Positions 34,278 to 46,463 are shown, counted from the first letter of the stretch. The stretch is DNA of 64,000 bases from Trichaptum fuscoviolaceum (GCA_910574455.1 CAJSYZ010000003.1:3037250-3101249), one strand, 5' to 3'. Numbers and translations: made by a program. The notes: a model not told the origin generated them from the letters alone.

Positions 34278-36735
34278 CTACTTGCGGTAGAACTAAGAAA
34301 TAACAATGTTTAGCAAGCTATCACCGACCGATATATATTTGATTGTAGGACTTACATTTCTACGGAAATTGAACCATAGGGAGAGACATCCACGATCGAA
34401 GCTACTCCGGAATCCGCTACAAGTCTTCGTCAGTACAGTATCCCATATTGTTAGATCGACAAAGTTCATATACCGTTTGTGAGAGTACTCCCAGTCACGA
34501 TTAACAATCCTGAATGCAATATCTTCGTATGGTGGACCAGCGGTGAAGTACAAGAGCACAGTTTCGTCGTTTCCAGGTTCCTTGATAATTTTGTACGTTG
34601 GTGCCTTTGATTTATCAATAAGATCTGGATAGAAGATGTTGAACTATAGAACAATCAGTCGCCGGAAGAGAAGGTCAATTTATAGAAGGATACATACCTT
34701 GTAGCCTTGTACGACTTTGGGGGGAGGGTTGTCGGTACTAGGAGTATATCAGCAACGGCAGATATAGCATTAGGTTATACATAAGACTTACTCGTAATGT
34801 GTTTGATTATACTTGTTCCATTCATATCCCGTGTGCACGCGATTAAAGTACCTCGGTTTCCGAGGGCGATACTTGTCTTCCCAGTTATATGACGTCGGAT
34901 TGGCGATTGTCTCTTCCAAGTTGAACAACTCCTCTTCTTCGTCTAACTCTCGTTCAGCCTCAGCTCTGTAGAGCGCCTCAGCGTCCATTTCTGGTGTATT
35001 TGTTGAAACCGATTCCTGGTTTTCGGTCGCAGACAGAGCGGGCTTGGGAACAAATCTTGAAGCTGCGACAGAACGCCTTTGTTCAAGCTGCGAAAAATGA
35101 CACGTAAGTTAAGCCCCCCAGTTTAACAAATTTACTTACGAGGTTCTCGATGTCGTCCTTCTCTGAAACCACTTTGATCTGCCGATCATCATATGACAGT
35201 TTTTTTATATCGAGCAGGGCAGGGCTCATGGAACGCTCATACTCCTCCACATCCTCCTCCTTGGGAATGTCCTCTCGCTCTGGCACTGCTTCTGCCGTCA
35301 TATCTCCTCCCCATGTCCTCGATGCACTCTTAGCCACTCCGGCAAGAAGCTCATTCTGAGCTTGGAGTGCCTCATCACGCTGACGTTTCCGAAGTTGTTC
35401 CAAGCGATTGCGGACCACGACTTCGTGTAAACTATTCAGCTTCGCCTGAAAGTAATCAGCAAAAGGACAAATCAAACGCGTGAAGTAAAAAGTACTTTTG
35501 CCTTCCATACAATGACGTTCTTTAAGAGTCCTTCCCAATAGTCAACATCGATAGGTTCTCCACTCCCCAACTTTGCTTGAATCTGACGTTGCAATTGGGA
35601 AAGTTGTTCGTAGGTCTTTCCTTGCAATATAGAAGAGACGTCACTTTCTACGATTGCTGTAACATCATTCTTTCGTGCTTGTTCCGCTCGCAGCCTTTCA
35701 AGCCAATCCTTGCAAACCACCATCATATTCTATACGGGCTCGTTATGGATAGCCACAGCAAAGCAGTAAAGAATACCTACCGTCCAGAAGTCGATATTAG
35801 TCTCACTTTGCTCGAGAGAGAGATAACGTTCAATATCGTTATGTAACTCCTCCGTTTGCTCAAGAGTGAGGTTCTGTATATAAATATTCATTATGTTAAG
35901 CTTATTCATAGAGCTGGCGATAAAATACGCACCTCAAGAATTGTATAAGGCTCGTCTAGATCGATCTCAAGCCCAACTTCATCAGCGTCCAAGCCATCTT
36001 CGCCGTCAGTCGGGTTGACGAACGTTAAGTTCATAGACAAGAAGTCAACTGCCTTCGCCCGCTTCTCCTTCAGGCGGATAGCAGCTCGTCTCCTCTCCTG
36101 TTCCAGTTGGAAGTCCCCATCCTTCGCTAGCCAGTCCGCCATCTGAGCCGATTCAGCTAATCTCTGCATCCTTATTTCCTCCTCTTCTCTAAGCTGCAAT
36201 TCGACTTCACGTTCCGCTCTCCGTTTGTTAAGACGCTCTAGTTCCTCCTTGGCTTCCTGCTTGCGGATGGCGTCCCGTCGTTGCGCTTCAGAAAGAGATA
36301 GCCCTTGCTTTCGATCTTTTTCGATCTTTTTCTGCCATCTGAACTGTTGACCAAGATTGACATCGTGAAACGGATTATCTATTGCGCTGTATACGCTGAG
36401 TTCAGCGACTTGTCGCGCTTCCTCCTCTTCCCTTAAGCGCTTCTTCTCGGCCTTGCGGGCCTTGCGCTCTGCGGACTTATCGCGTTTTCGTCTAAAACTC
36501 AGTAAATGTATGTGGTTGATAGTACTAGATGAGCTCACTTCTTTTCTCTATGATCACTATTTCGAGAGCGACTACGGCTTCGAGTTTTGTGTCTATGTGG
36601 ACCTTGTTTACGTTCATACTCATCCCTTTCCACACTTCTGCTCCTCGTTCTTCTTCTCTTTCTGTCCTCATCGTATTCGTCTCGCCGAGATCTTCTTGGA
36701 GAGGCTGAACGAGAATGAGATCGATGTCGACCCAT
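34278..36735 (-). CDS. CACTIN: Cactin, spliceosome-associated protein
   Basis: Several exons encode a cactin orthologue. The N-terminus (MGRHRSHSRSASPRRSRRDE) is an RS/RE-rich region, followed by RKRDKSAERKARKAEKKRLR, the mid domain with FHDVNLGQQFRWQKKIEKD and the long charged coiled coil, TLEQTEELHNDIERYLSLE, and YWEGLLKNVIVWKAKAKLNS. The C-terminal cactin domain is complete: NWEDKYRPRKPRYFNRVHTG, YEWNKYNQTHYD, FNIFYPDLIDKSKAPTYKI, DIAFRIVNRDWEYSHKR, and GFRSSFDRGCLSLWFNFRRN followed by FYRK and the stop in a short last exon. Cactin acts in pre-mRNA splicing fidelity and, in fission yeast (Cay1), affects telomere factor levels. It sits 187 bp from the divergent macro-domain gene. Confidence 0.95.
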
Positions 36736-36921
36736 AAATGAGAAATGGCAAGTTAGACTGTAATGTTCAAGTTCTTGATGGATCGTGCAGATTCGGAGTT
36801 ACTGTAAATGCCGTGCGAACTCAGGCTTCAAGTTGAGACTCAATCCCAACTTGAACTTGTGCTGCCAGTGTTGAACTCTGTTCATCATCACTTACTCTAA
36901 TCCATCATATAGTTAACAACT
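36736..36921. promoter_or_regulatory. Compact bidirectional promoter (cactin / macro-domain gene)
   Basis: Only 186 bp separate the two divergent start codons. The interval holds two TTCAAGTT/AACTTGAA octamers (about 36827 and 36848) flanking a short spacer, an arrangement that could bind a factor serving both genes. This role is inferred from position only. Confidence 0.4.
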
Positions 36922-37795
36922 ATGCAGTCCGTCCGCTTCACTATCATCGATACTTCAGGTTCTTTAGTTGCTGCGTGCGGGCATGCTTTTAAGCAACATC
37001 TTTCGGAACCTGTTCTATCTCGGTTCACTCTGAAGCAATCGAAACTCAGCCAACTTCAACCTCCAGACTCTCTTTTCGACTGTATTGTGTCTCCTGCGAA
37101 TTCATATGGTCGGCTTGATGGAGGGTAACGAATTTAACTATCTGAATAGAGGGCAAGAATTGACCTATTCCTTAAGATTCGATTACTACATCTCCAAGGC
37201 CCTGAGTCCGTCAAATGACTTTTTAGCTGTGACCAGGCTGGCGCAACTGTATCTTTATCGGCGTTGGAGGGGCTACGTCCCTCCTGCCACATGTACGCTC
37301 GTTCCTTTACAAGGAACGGTGTGCGAAGAGAATCCTCATGGATGTTCTTTCATTGCTCTTTGTCCAACTATGCGGATACCCGAAAATGTGACTTGGCATC
37401 GAGATCTAGTCTACAACTGCGTGTGGTCCCTATTGGTGGCGGTGGACGAGCATAATCGGACCGTTGATGAGACGGGCGCCGGTACGAAGATCCAGAAAAT
37501 GTTGATGACGGGCCTCGCGACGGGTTCAGGAGGTGTCTCTGTAGACCAATGTGCGCAGCAAATGGCACTGGCATTCCGGGACTTCGAAAATGCACTCGAC
37601 GACCCCGATAAATGGCAGGCACTGGAATGGCCGGACGCAATTGCCATGGCAAGAGAGTGTGGAAAAACGAATAAATCAGAAAACCGACTAGCAGCCGGTA
37701 GATTTACTCCGCGTTGGACGAGGATCGTGTTTTTGATCGCAGTCTTGACTCTTTGTTATCCAGTTCTCAGTAAATGGCGTCAATCCATTGTTTAA
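36922..37795 (+). CDS. Macro-domain-like protein with C-terminal membrane segment
   Basis: Two exons (36922-37124, 37177-37795) give 273 residues. The N-terminal half contains FDCIVSPANSYGRLDGGFDY, the macro-domain signature in which the Asn of the PAN motif and the Gly-rich loop bind ADP-ribose. Other typical strands follow: LVPLQGTVCEENPHGCSFIA, LCPTMRIPENVTWHRDLVYN and MTGLATGSGGVS. The C-terminus (WTRIVFLIAVLTLCYPVLSKW) is a single hydrophobic segment, suggesting tail anchoring in a membrane. Family proteins recognise or remove ADP-ribose or related metabolites; the substrate here is unknown. The start codon is followed by a well-formed first exon, so it is preferred. Confidence 0.85.
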
Positions 37796-38820
37796 AATGG
37801 CACACGGCGAATTCCAGTCAGCGAGCAATACAACGGTAATCATTAGCTCTAGCATTCGCAACGTTTTCTATACGAAGGCCAGCGAATCATATCGGTCGAT
37901 ATTCTCTGTCGTGTGCTGCTCAACTGTTGGTGTCTTCCTTTCGTGAAGACATGGTCTATACTAGTATCACAAAAGCTCGTCTACCCTGCATGCTCGAGGT
38001 TGCGCAATGGCAAGGAAACATGTGACAAAGTCTGCGGTGAGTTCTCAGTGTATTCACAAAACCTTCCTCCGAGTTAATTTAGTGCATTCACTTTTCAGCA
38101 GCCGAATGCAACTGACAACGAAGCAATAGTGAACCCCCGCGCGCTCGAAGGACGTTATAAATAAAATGGAACATCGCCGGTCGGTACACTATGCGATGGC
38201 TGAAGGGCAACGAAGATGTCCGCTCACAAACGCGCACTGAGAGTCCCAACCATTCCCCACATTCGTGCAATTGATATGTTTTGGCACCCGGTAACCGTAA
38301 ATTACATCTCAAGAACGCCGATCCTTCGAACCAGATTGCAGATGAAGGATTTTGCACTCTACTACTCTTCACGCGCTGATCTCAAACGCCATGAGTTTCA
38401 TGTACCGGGAAGGGCAACATGTTGCTACTCGAGCTACTTAGATGTTCGACCAACAATTAGGTGAGGTTCCCGTGGGCTCTGCCTTTGGACCAAACTTTGC
38501 AACAATAGGGCACGGGCAGTTAACTGGTATGATAATGCATGCCAGGCTAAGGGGTTTACAGATTGAGCGTTGTGCTTGTCAGTGCATGCTCGATAAACTA
38601 GTGTTTGGTCCGGATTTGCTGCCAATGTTGATTTACATAAAGACAGGAGACAGAGAGAGACAAAGTTTCGATTTCCATTGTTCCATTATAAATCGCGTGT
38701 GTACATAAACCAGGTTGTATCGTGAGGCCAGTATTGAATGCCAGTGTATGACGTGATATTTTCCGCGTTGGGCAGGCATGCCATGCCAGTGTCTGAAGCG
38801 GCTTTTGTACCATTCGACTC
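37796..38820. other. Intergenic region, about 1 kb
   Basis: The stretch between the macro-domain gene and ClpX, both on the plus strand, contains only short frames (for example 38216-38464 and the complement 38088-38372) without family resemblance or splice logic. It should hold the 3' UTR of the former and the promoter of the latter. Confidence 0.45.
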
Positions 38821-41254
38821 ATGGTATTGACCTTGACTTTCCCCGAGTCTCGACTCGTTCACTCTCGACTCTGGCAGCCACCTGCTGTCGCGGTATTCCT
38901 ATCGATGGCATGGAGGCTAAGACTTCGTCAACTGAACCAAACTTGCGTCGTGCACACACGCTCGCTGAAGACGCAAGCTCGCCACGAATACGACGTTCGA
39001 GATGCTGTGGATACCCCTTTGACCTATCCAAGGCCCGCTGCACTTGCGACTCCTCGACAGGTCTTGCTTTTATGTCATACAATCTAATGCAAGTCTATTG
39101 AGAATTTTCGCGTCGTAGCTCACGCAATATCTGGATGAATATGTTGTGGGCCAGGAGAATGCCAAGAAAGTGTTGTCTGTGGCGTACGTTGCTTTCTACA
39201 TCCTGACAGCCTTGCGTCCTGTATTCAGTGGCCCGTAGCGTGTTCAACCACTATAACCGTGTAAGGTCGAATCTCTCGCAACTGAGTGAAAGCGAGGCGG
39301 CAAGCGCATGGAATGAAAGCAGTTCGGATGAATGTCAGTCGTTTAAACTGCACCTTGTAAATAGGCATCTGCTTACCCGTATTCGCGTTAAGCACCTGTA
39401 TCACCTGCGAATATACAGCCGCACCCCTATCGTTCGCAAACTACGCATGCAATGCCTCTGAGAGCGCGAGGCCCCTCGTCACTATTTGAGAAGAGCAATG
39501 TCCTAGTAATGTAGGAACGTCTAATTCATGTTATACAACTTTGAACATTTCTATCTTATTCGACGTAGTGGTCCAACTGGTTCGGGTTGGTGGAACGAAT
39601 CTTTATGTGTAGTTTGTCAAGGCTGATAATCGCACAGGGAAAACGCTCTTGGCACGAACTCTTGCAAGAGTTCTTGACGTTCCATTCTCTGTCAGCGACG
39701 CAACCTCTTTCACCCAAGTAAGTGTACCACAATTGCGTCGGAATGCGTCGGACGGTTCAGTATACTAATTCATTTGAAGGCTGGGTGTACGTGCTTCTAT
39801 TCCGCTCAATATCTGACAAGCTAAACACGCTCACTCAGATGTCGGAGAGGACGTCGACATGTGCATTAATCGCCTGGTAATTACGTGCATTCACTCGATG
39901 ATAACGACTTCAGCAAAGCTAAATTCTACTAAAATTTGCCTCTTCCCAGCTCATAGCTTCGGGATGGGATGAACGACGCGCCAGCACCGGCATAGTATAC
40001 ATTGATGAAATAGATAAGATTGCTCGGAAGAGCGGAGGGATGGACGGGCAGCGCGATGTAGGAGGCGAGGGCGTGCAACAAGCTCTTCTCCGGATGATGG
40101 AGGGCACGACTGTCACAATACAAAGCAAACCTCCCGCAGGTTCCGACTTGGGACCATTGGGGGGTGACAGCAGATCCAGAAGTGGCCAGCGTAGTTCAGT
40201 GCCTGAGCGTACGTTTGATAGTCACAAATCCTATGTGATATGTGATCTGACGGATGTCCAGCTAGGAGCGATACCTTCTCAATCGACACAACAAATATCC
40301 TGTTCATTTTTAGCGGTGCATTTGTGGGACTTGATGCGCTATTGAAGAAACGTTTAGCGAAAGGCGTGCGTCTTTACATCTTCTATGATCTCAGAGTCTA
40401 ACTTGTTTTTTTGTCCTGTAGTCGATAGGATTTGGAGCAAGCCTTGCAAATTCAGAAGACGCGATTAACAACAGCTCAGTACCATTCTTCACACCTAATA
40501 ATAAGGCATCCTCGAATATACTCGATAGGGTTGAGCCCGCTGGTATGTGTACGATCTGTTCTCTGAGCAATACCAGTGACTTATCTCGGGTTGTGTGTAG
40601 ACTTGGTTAAATACGGGTCAGTTTATACAATCACCCCCGGGCCCCGTTCCTAATATAAGTACTAAATTCTATGCATAGGTTTATCCCCGAGTTCATCTCC
40701 CGCTTACCAACGATTACAACACTCGCTCCCCTCACCCCATCCGATCTTTTGCGAATACTAACGGACGTTCGGGGATCGCTAATTTCTCAATACACCGCTT
40801 TGTTTGGGTACTCAGGGATAGAGCTGCGGTTCACTACACCTGCTTTAGTTGATATCTGTCGTCAAGCGTCTGAGAGAGGGGGAGGTGCTAGAGGGTTGAG
40901 AGGGATTATGGTATGTGTGCCGACTCGACAACATATGTGATGGTGTGTTGACACATTGTTTGACAACTTCAGGAGAACCTCCTGTTGGATGCAATGTACG
41001 AAGTCCCGTGAGCGTCTATGTTTCTACCAATTCTCCACTTTATTCTCAATCACATTTCCTTATAGGGGCTCGGTGCGACAAAGTCACTTGCTTTATTGAT
41101 AAATTCCCTGACATTTCCTTAGAACATAAAACACGTCCTCATCAACGAAGCAGTTGCACGTGGAGACAAAGGTGCCTTATATTGGGCTCGCGGGGAAGGA
41201 GCAGCATTTTGGGCAGCCTGGGCCGCTGAAGAAGAGAATTCACTGAACAGATGA
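38821..41254 (+). CDS. clpX: Mitochondrial ClpX-type AAA+ unfoldase
   Basis: The gene encodes the ATP-dependent unfoldase that feeds ClpP or acts as a chaperone in the mitochondrial matrix. Exon 1 (38821-39060) gives an Arg-rich N-terminus consistent with a mitochondrial presequence (an alternative start [12 protein letters not shown] at 38908 is possible). It splices in phase to [20 protein letters not shown], then [12 protein letters not shown]. The Walker A motif GPTGSGKTLLA is split by an intron between Gly and Lys. Downstream are [12 protein letters not shown], the Walker [68 protein letters not shown] (sensor and Arg finger) and [13 protein letters not shown]. The zinc-binding N-domain of bacterial ClpX is absent, as usual in mitochondrial forms. 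The 3' end ([20 protein letters not shown]) reaches TGA at 41252-41254. Some exon borders between 39330 and 39480 are unresolved. Confidence 0.92.
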
Positions 41255-41497
41255 AAGTGGACTTCCTAGCTTCACCTTTACGTCTATTGGGCGTTGTTTT
41301 CGCTAACATGTACTCATTTTTCTTTCGTATTTGAATTCTGTACACATCCGTATGTATTCTTACAAGGGGCCACTTGAATGTTCCAACTAGCTTCAACATA
41401 CTAAAGAAATTTCGCAACAACGGGTATGGGTAATACAACACTTCCATTGTAGGGTACAACGTCTTTATACCGCAAACGCACAGATAGCATCCAGCTT

Positions 41498-42450
41498 CTA
41501 ATCGTCCTTCTTGGCTTCTGCCTCTGCCTTCTCCTTTCCTTCTTCGGCGGTTTCGCCCTTCTCAGCCTCTGGGTTCGCTTTCGTCTCTTCGGTCTCCTCC
41601 TTCGGCTTCTCCGTTTCCTCGGCAGCTTCTGGCTTTTCGGGTTCAGTTGAGGCAGTCACCGGACCTGGTGCAGAGCCAGAAGATTCAAGTAAGGAATCAT
41701 TCTTCACCTGAGCGTCCTCGAATGCTTTTTTGAATTCATTCGCATCTGTGATTAAAGGGAAAATTAGGACAAGAATCTACGAAAGGATGAGTTACTTACT
41801 GTCAGCATTCGCAAAGCGGATAGCTAACGTTTCTGATCTTGCATCGCCGTCAGCATAATCTGCGTGAACCTTCCAAACCCATGACCTGTCCGAGCCGATG
41901 TTTGGTTGCAAACGCATCTCAGAAGAAACTATATGCGCAAAGTTGATAGATTGTAGATCCCAATTTATACATTAAGACTTACCGATGTGATTTGCGCAGA
42001 CCTTGAGGGTTTTGTCTCGCCTCATTACCAGACGAACTTTCTTAGTTTCCTTGTGTTGCAGAAGACGAACATCGCCAGTACCGCGTTCCTTCCACGCGCC
42101 TTCGCCAGCGTCAAAGCGGAAAAGCTTGGCTCTCCTGTTGATATTGTTAGTAGGTACAACCATTTGCTTGTAGCACATAGCCGGGCGCACATTTTGAAGA
42201 CTGTATCTTCATCCTCTTCTAAGGTCTTCGTCTCTACCTGCTGGGTGAGACGAATCACGGGCTCGAAATTGACATTAGGCTCCTCCTCGGTCTGTGAGAC
42301 AGGAATTAGCGAACTGCCCATCGATTAGACGCGAATGCATATAGCGTGACTGGGGCCATATACAATCAATGCATCAAAAGCGCAATGAACCGTTGCCGCA
42401 GCTTAAGCACACACCTTGGTAGGGTCATTAGCGGGGTCGAGTACAGACAT
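41498..42450 (-). CDS. RANBP1: Ran-binding protein 1 (Yrb1)
   Basis: The gene encodes the Ran-GTP binding protein that, with RanGAP, releases export complexes in the cytoplasm. Exon 1 is short (42415-42450, [12 protein letters not shown]). It is followed by [20 protein letters not shown], then [48 protein letters not shown], and [20 protein letters not shown] with HADYADGD, which together form the complete RanBD (PH-like) domain including the signature KERGTG and WVW. The C-terminus is a Lys/Glu-rich tail with [23 protein letters not shown] repeats. It converges with ClpX, with 243 bp between the stops. Splice sites join in phase. Confidence 0.93.
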
Positions 42451-43284
42451 CGTGAAACAGAAACGGTCGTAATAACAAAAGTTGTGGACAAGAGAGGTGG
42501 TAGAAAGAAAGAAAGAGCAGTGGTGAGGCCTGGGCAAAAGGGTACGCGAGTTTCGTCAAGATCGCGCATGGACCCCGGATGCATGCTCGGGCTCTCAAGG
42601 CTTCAACTTGAACTTGAAGTTGGAGTGTCGTGGGTCCATCAGGGAAACTTCCTTTTGCTTACGGCGACTGGCGCGTCCTGGCGCGCCCTGAAGCTTTCTT
42701 AAATGGGTCGAAGCGCTGCCACGCCTGCCTGAAGGGTTGTCTGGCTGCCTGATGGCCTTAAAACACGGCGTTTCAGGATAAAATCAGTGCAAAAGGAGGG
42801 GAATTGTACATCAGGCGGCAAGCCAGGATTAAGTGAGGTTTAAGCACCGGCATGCCAGTGGGCAGTTCAAGTGCAATGGTAAGTGCAACATAAGTGCATC
42901 AGTTTCGAAACGGAAGTTCTCCAAATTGGATGTCATCACTCAACTTTGATGCTGTGTATCATTGCACTTACCAACTTGAATACATATTATATCTGATAAA
43001 CACATGCCAGCAATATGATATTTCTAATCTTTCATAGTAAAGTAAAATGTTTGTTCTGGTGGAAGCGAGAAAACAATTTGCACTTGAAGGAGCACCGCTA
43101 CTACTACTACTAGAGTAGTACTAGCCTGAGTCATGCCTGTGTCGATTTAAGTTGTTGTGGAAATTTTGAAAAGTCAAGCCCTGAATCATAGAGAGAGACT
43201 GGAAGATGGTAGACTACTTGTAAGTGAATAAACAGTGCTGAGGCAGGAAGTTATACATACCCTAGCATTTTTTGAACGAACCTC
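42451..43284. other. Intergenic region next to the retrotransposon
   Basis: About 0.83 kb between the RanBP1 start and the retrotransposon. It holds AACTTGAA octamers (near 42604, 42973) and CATGCCAGTG-type motifs, and otherwise no gene. Confidence 0.45.
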
Positions 43285-43289
43285 ACACC

Positions 43290-44099
43290 TGTCAGGCCCG
43301 GACCCAAGCCTTGCCTAAGGGTGGTCGCGAGTTGAGAAAGCCGAGCGAGAACGGAAAGGCGAAAGAAACACGAAGACGAATAGCAAGAGACCAAGTAGTC
43401 GGGATCTGGGTCGAAGTTCCCACGAGCAGTGATCCGGGATTCGACGCGGGATCCTATTCGGGTTTTCGGGAATTTAGAGTCTGAGAGCGAGAAGAGTGTA
43501 TAACGACGAGAGTAAGATCATAGAGTGAAGCAAGGATGGATCTCGAGAGCCTAGCTCGTAAAGTAGCCTAAAGACTTATGATATTCGAGTCGAGAGATAC
43601 ATGACGAGTTTCTACAAGTTTATATACGCGTAAGAGTCTGAGATAAGAAATGGGGAGTAAGATGTGTTTTCGGGGCGTGGAGGTGAGTCGTGTAGTGACA
43701 CGCGGGATTCGGAGAATAATCGTGGGGCGTGTAGCTTACACGAGGAACCGGGAATGTATGTTAGAACAAAGGGAAACGGGAATGTGATCAGAGTGATTTG
43801 AAAATGGTGATAAAGGATAATAGATAGATTTCGGGGTTTTACGGGAATGAAGTGGGAATGAATGGTAGTCTGGGGCGTGGTACTGTCAGAATGTCCGTAG
43901 GGCGTGTTCGTAAGGCGTGTTCGTAAGGCGTGTTCGTAAGGCGTGGTCGTGGAACGTGTTCGTGATGTTTGTCGTGTATTTGGAAATGTTTGGCTTGGGG
44001 TCCGGGTTGCGGGATCCGGGACCGGATGTCGGGATTGATGTCGGGTTTAGTGATGGCGCGGGAATGTTTGTTTGTAGGGTCTTAGGTGTCGTCGTGACA
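43290..44099 (-). repeat. 3' LTR of the chromovirus (left end in window)
   Basis: 810 bp, starts TGTCAGGCCCGG and ends GTCGTGACA, matching the other LTR over its whole length. It contains three tandem copies of a 13-bp unit (GGCGTGTTCGTAA) from about 43901 to 43939. Confidence 0.95.
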
Positions 44100-44113
44100 G
44101 TTGCCCCCCCTTA
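44100..44113 (-). promoter_or_regulatory. Probable polypurine tract
   Basis: On the element's coding strand the bases directly before the 3' LTR read AAGGGGGGGCAAC. A purine run in this position serves as primer for plus-strand DNA synthesis in LTR elements. Position and composition are the only evidence. Confidence 0.6.
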
Positions 44114-44341
44114 AAGGCCGAGCCCCGTCGAGGCTAGCGTCCGTGTCGACTAAAGGAAGGGGGTCGTTTGTGATGGGAATGGAAATGCGTCTGGAATTCC
44201 GAATGGAAAGGAAGCGAAGAAGTGTCGTGCGCGGGAAAAGTGAGAGGTTTGCCCTAAGGTGAAAGTTTTGTCCGGTTAAAGTGTCGCGGAGTGGGCGATG
44301 TGGGTCTCTTTTCCGTTTTTTCACTTAACTTTTTTATCGCT

Positions 44342-46463
44342 ATGTCTGTCCAGCACAAAACTATCGAGGAATTGACGAAGGAGTTGATGGAGTTCGACAG
44401 CCCTGGAGAGGGTGAGGTGGATGAGATGGAGTATCGGGTTTCGCGCGCGGTGTTTGCGAGGGATACGGTGAGTTCGGGTGTGGCTGTTGTTGTTTTGCTG
44501 GTCATTGATTTTCTTTGTGGTAGCGGCATCATATTCAGGGCTTGGAAGAAGGATCTCGGGCGTATAGGTCTCTGGAGATGGCTTGGCGGGTGTTCGAGGT
44601 GGTGCAGGCGGAATGGGCCGACAGGCTGCCCTTGCTGGGTGTGGTTGTGTGGCCACCGTCTGCCGTGGGCGTCTTGGACGACCGCCTGTTGAAGGCGTAT
44701 AGGCTGCGTCGCGAAGCGGAGAAGAAAAAGACGTCTGGGTCGGCGGTGGGCTCGCGTGGGGTGCCCATGGATGTTGATCGGGCTGCGACTGGCGGGGAGT
44801 CCGTGTCGGAAGTGGAGCGATTGGTGGGCACCGGGACTGTGCGCGACGTGTCGGTGGTTCCCGCAGGACCCGCAGCAGCAACAGCAACAGCAACAGCTCC
44901 TCCAGCGGCGTACGTCGAAGAGCGTCCCCTGTTTTTGTCCGACTTCTCGGATTCTGAGCCAGCAAAGGCCGTGCCGGCTGGTCGGAAGAAATCGCCGCGG
45001 AAGCGTGGGCGGGAAACGGTGGAAGTCGAGGATGAAGCTGGTGCGGGTTCCGCTGGTGATGAAGCCGCGACGAAGCGAGCTCGTGTCGAGAAGGAGAAGA
45101 AGGATATGAAAGGGAAGGGACGGGCACCTGGAGAGCGTCCGAAGAGTGTGAGTTGTGTTGTTTGTTATGGGTTAAGGATTGTGGGTCTTAGTCTGTGTCC
45201 TTTCGTAGACTGCTCCTTCGGGTTCCGGGCGGTCGATGAGGGAACTGGGGAAGTTCCACGTCTATTGGCAGGGCGAGGACATCTGCGAGTGGTGCTCGTC
45301 CATAGGGAAGGGCTCGCCCTGGCATGATATGTGCGTGACGCCCGATGGATACCGGTCGGTGCCCTCACGAAAAAAAATTGGGCGCGTGTTTTGTCTGCTC
45401 TCGACAGTCCAAGGGTTGCAGCCGTGGCAAGCTTTTTTGTCATGAGGTGTCGGACACCGGGAAGCGTGTGTGGCTGGAGGACAACGGGATGGGCGGCGCC
45501 GTGGCGTATGTGGGCGAGGGTCCGCCGGGGGATGGGTCGCGGAAGCTTACCCCGCAACAGCTGCGAGATTTGGAAAGCGCGGTCCTTCCGGAGTCGACTG
45601 GGAGCTCATCGATGGCGAACGACAACGTCAAGAACAAGATTCAAGACAAGACCGTCGAGATTGCGTCCCGGTTGCAAGCACACGTGCGCGAGGTGGAGGC
45701 GCTGGTTCGTGACAGGGAGCGGGAGTCTGGCGATGTGTCGGATATGGAAGATGATGGAGATGACTCTGGAGAGATAGAGATTGGGATTCGAGGGGACAAG
45801 ATCCAGGACAAGGAATATTTGGAGGTTCCTGGGCGGCGACCCACCCTGCGCTTCAAGGCAACGCCTGCTGCGCGTCCGGCGGCGGGGCAGAACAAGATCC
45901 AGGACAAGAACCCGGAGAAGGAGAAGGAGAAGCGCGAGCGCGCGGACGCGAAGCGTAACCTGCGTGTTGGGAACGACGCGCTGGTGGCGTCTCTGGCTGA
46001 GTTGGAGGTGGTGTCGTCGGATGAGGACGAGGATGATGACGATGACGATGAGGGTGAGAGTGGGGTTGATCCCGATATCGATGCGTTGGTGGCAGACGGG
46101 ATGGCGAAGATGCAGGAGTTCGTGCGGGGATACAAGGAAAGATTCCCGGGTGCACCGACTCCGGTAGTGCTGCCGTCGCCGGGGCCTGGGTTGTTACCGA
46201 TCGCGGGATTGGAGGGGGGGGTGGCGTATATGGCGAGGTTGAAGGCGTCTGGGGTGGGAAGTCGTTCGGCGGTCCACAAGCGGATGTGGATGGCGAAGCG
46301 GACGGAGTTCAATGAGGCCATGTTGGCCTACGGAAAGGCGATGGCGGAGTATGTGAGGTTGCAGGGGGAGTTGGTGGCGTTGGAGGAGACGTGGAAGTGG
46401 TGGAAGAAGGTGGAGGATGGGTTGGCGGGCGCAGAAGGAGAGTTGACGAGGGAGGAGGAGTAG
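44342..46463 (+). CDS. Antisense gene inside the chromovirus: Cys-rich domain plus acidic/coiled-coil region with KIQDK repeats (frameshifted)
   Basis: This gene runs opposite to gag-pol, between integrase and 3' LTR. Exon 1 (44342-44467, MSVQHKTIEELTKELMEF) follows a T-rich leader; exon 2 is 44539-45147; exon 3 starts at 45209 and runs to 46463. Splices are GT-AG and in phase. Exon 2 carries a basic, nuclear-signal-like stretch (GRKKSPRKRGRE, KRARVEKEKKDMKGKGR). Exon 3 starts with a Cys/His cluster (FHVYWQGEDICEWCSSIGKG, PWHDMC, then ACFVCSRQSKGC, LFCHEV), probably zinc-binding. A run of eight A at 45370-45377 shifts the frame within this cluster; one A fewer would make it continuous. Three KIQDK copies (NKIQDKTVE, DKIQDKEY, NKIQDKNPE) precede an acidic tract and helical C-terminus. 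No known function; it may be an accessory gene carried by this element lineage. Confidence 0.65.
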
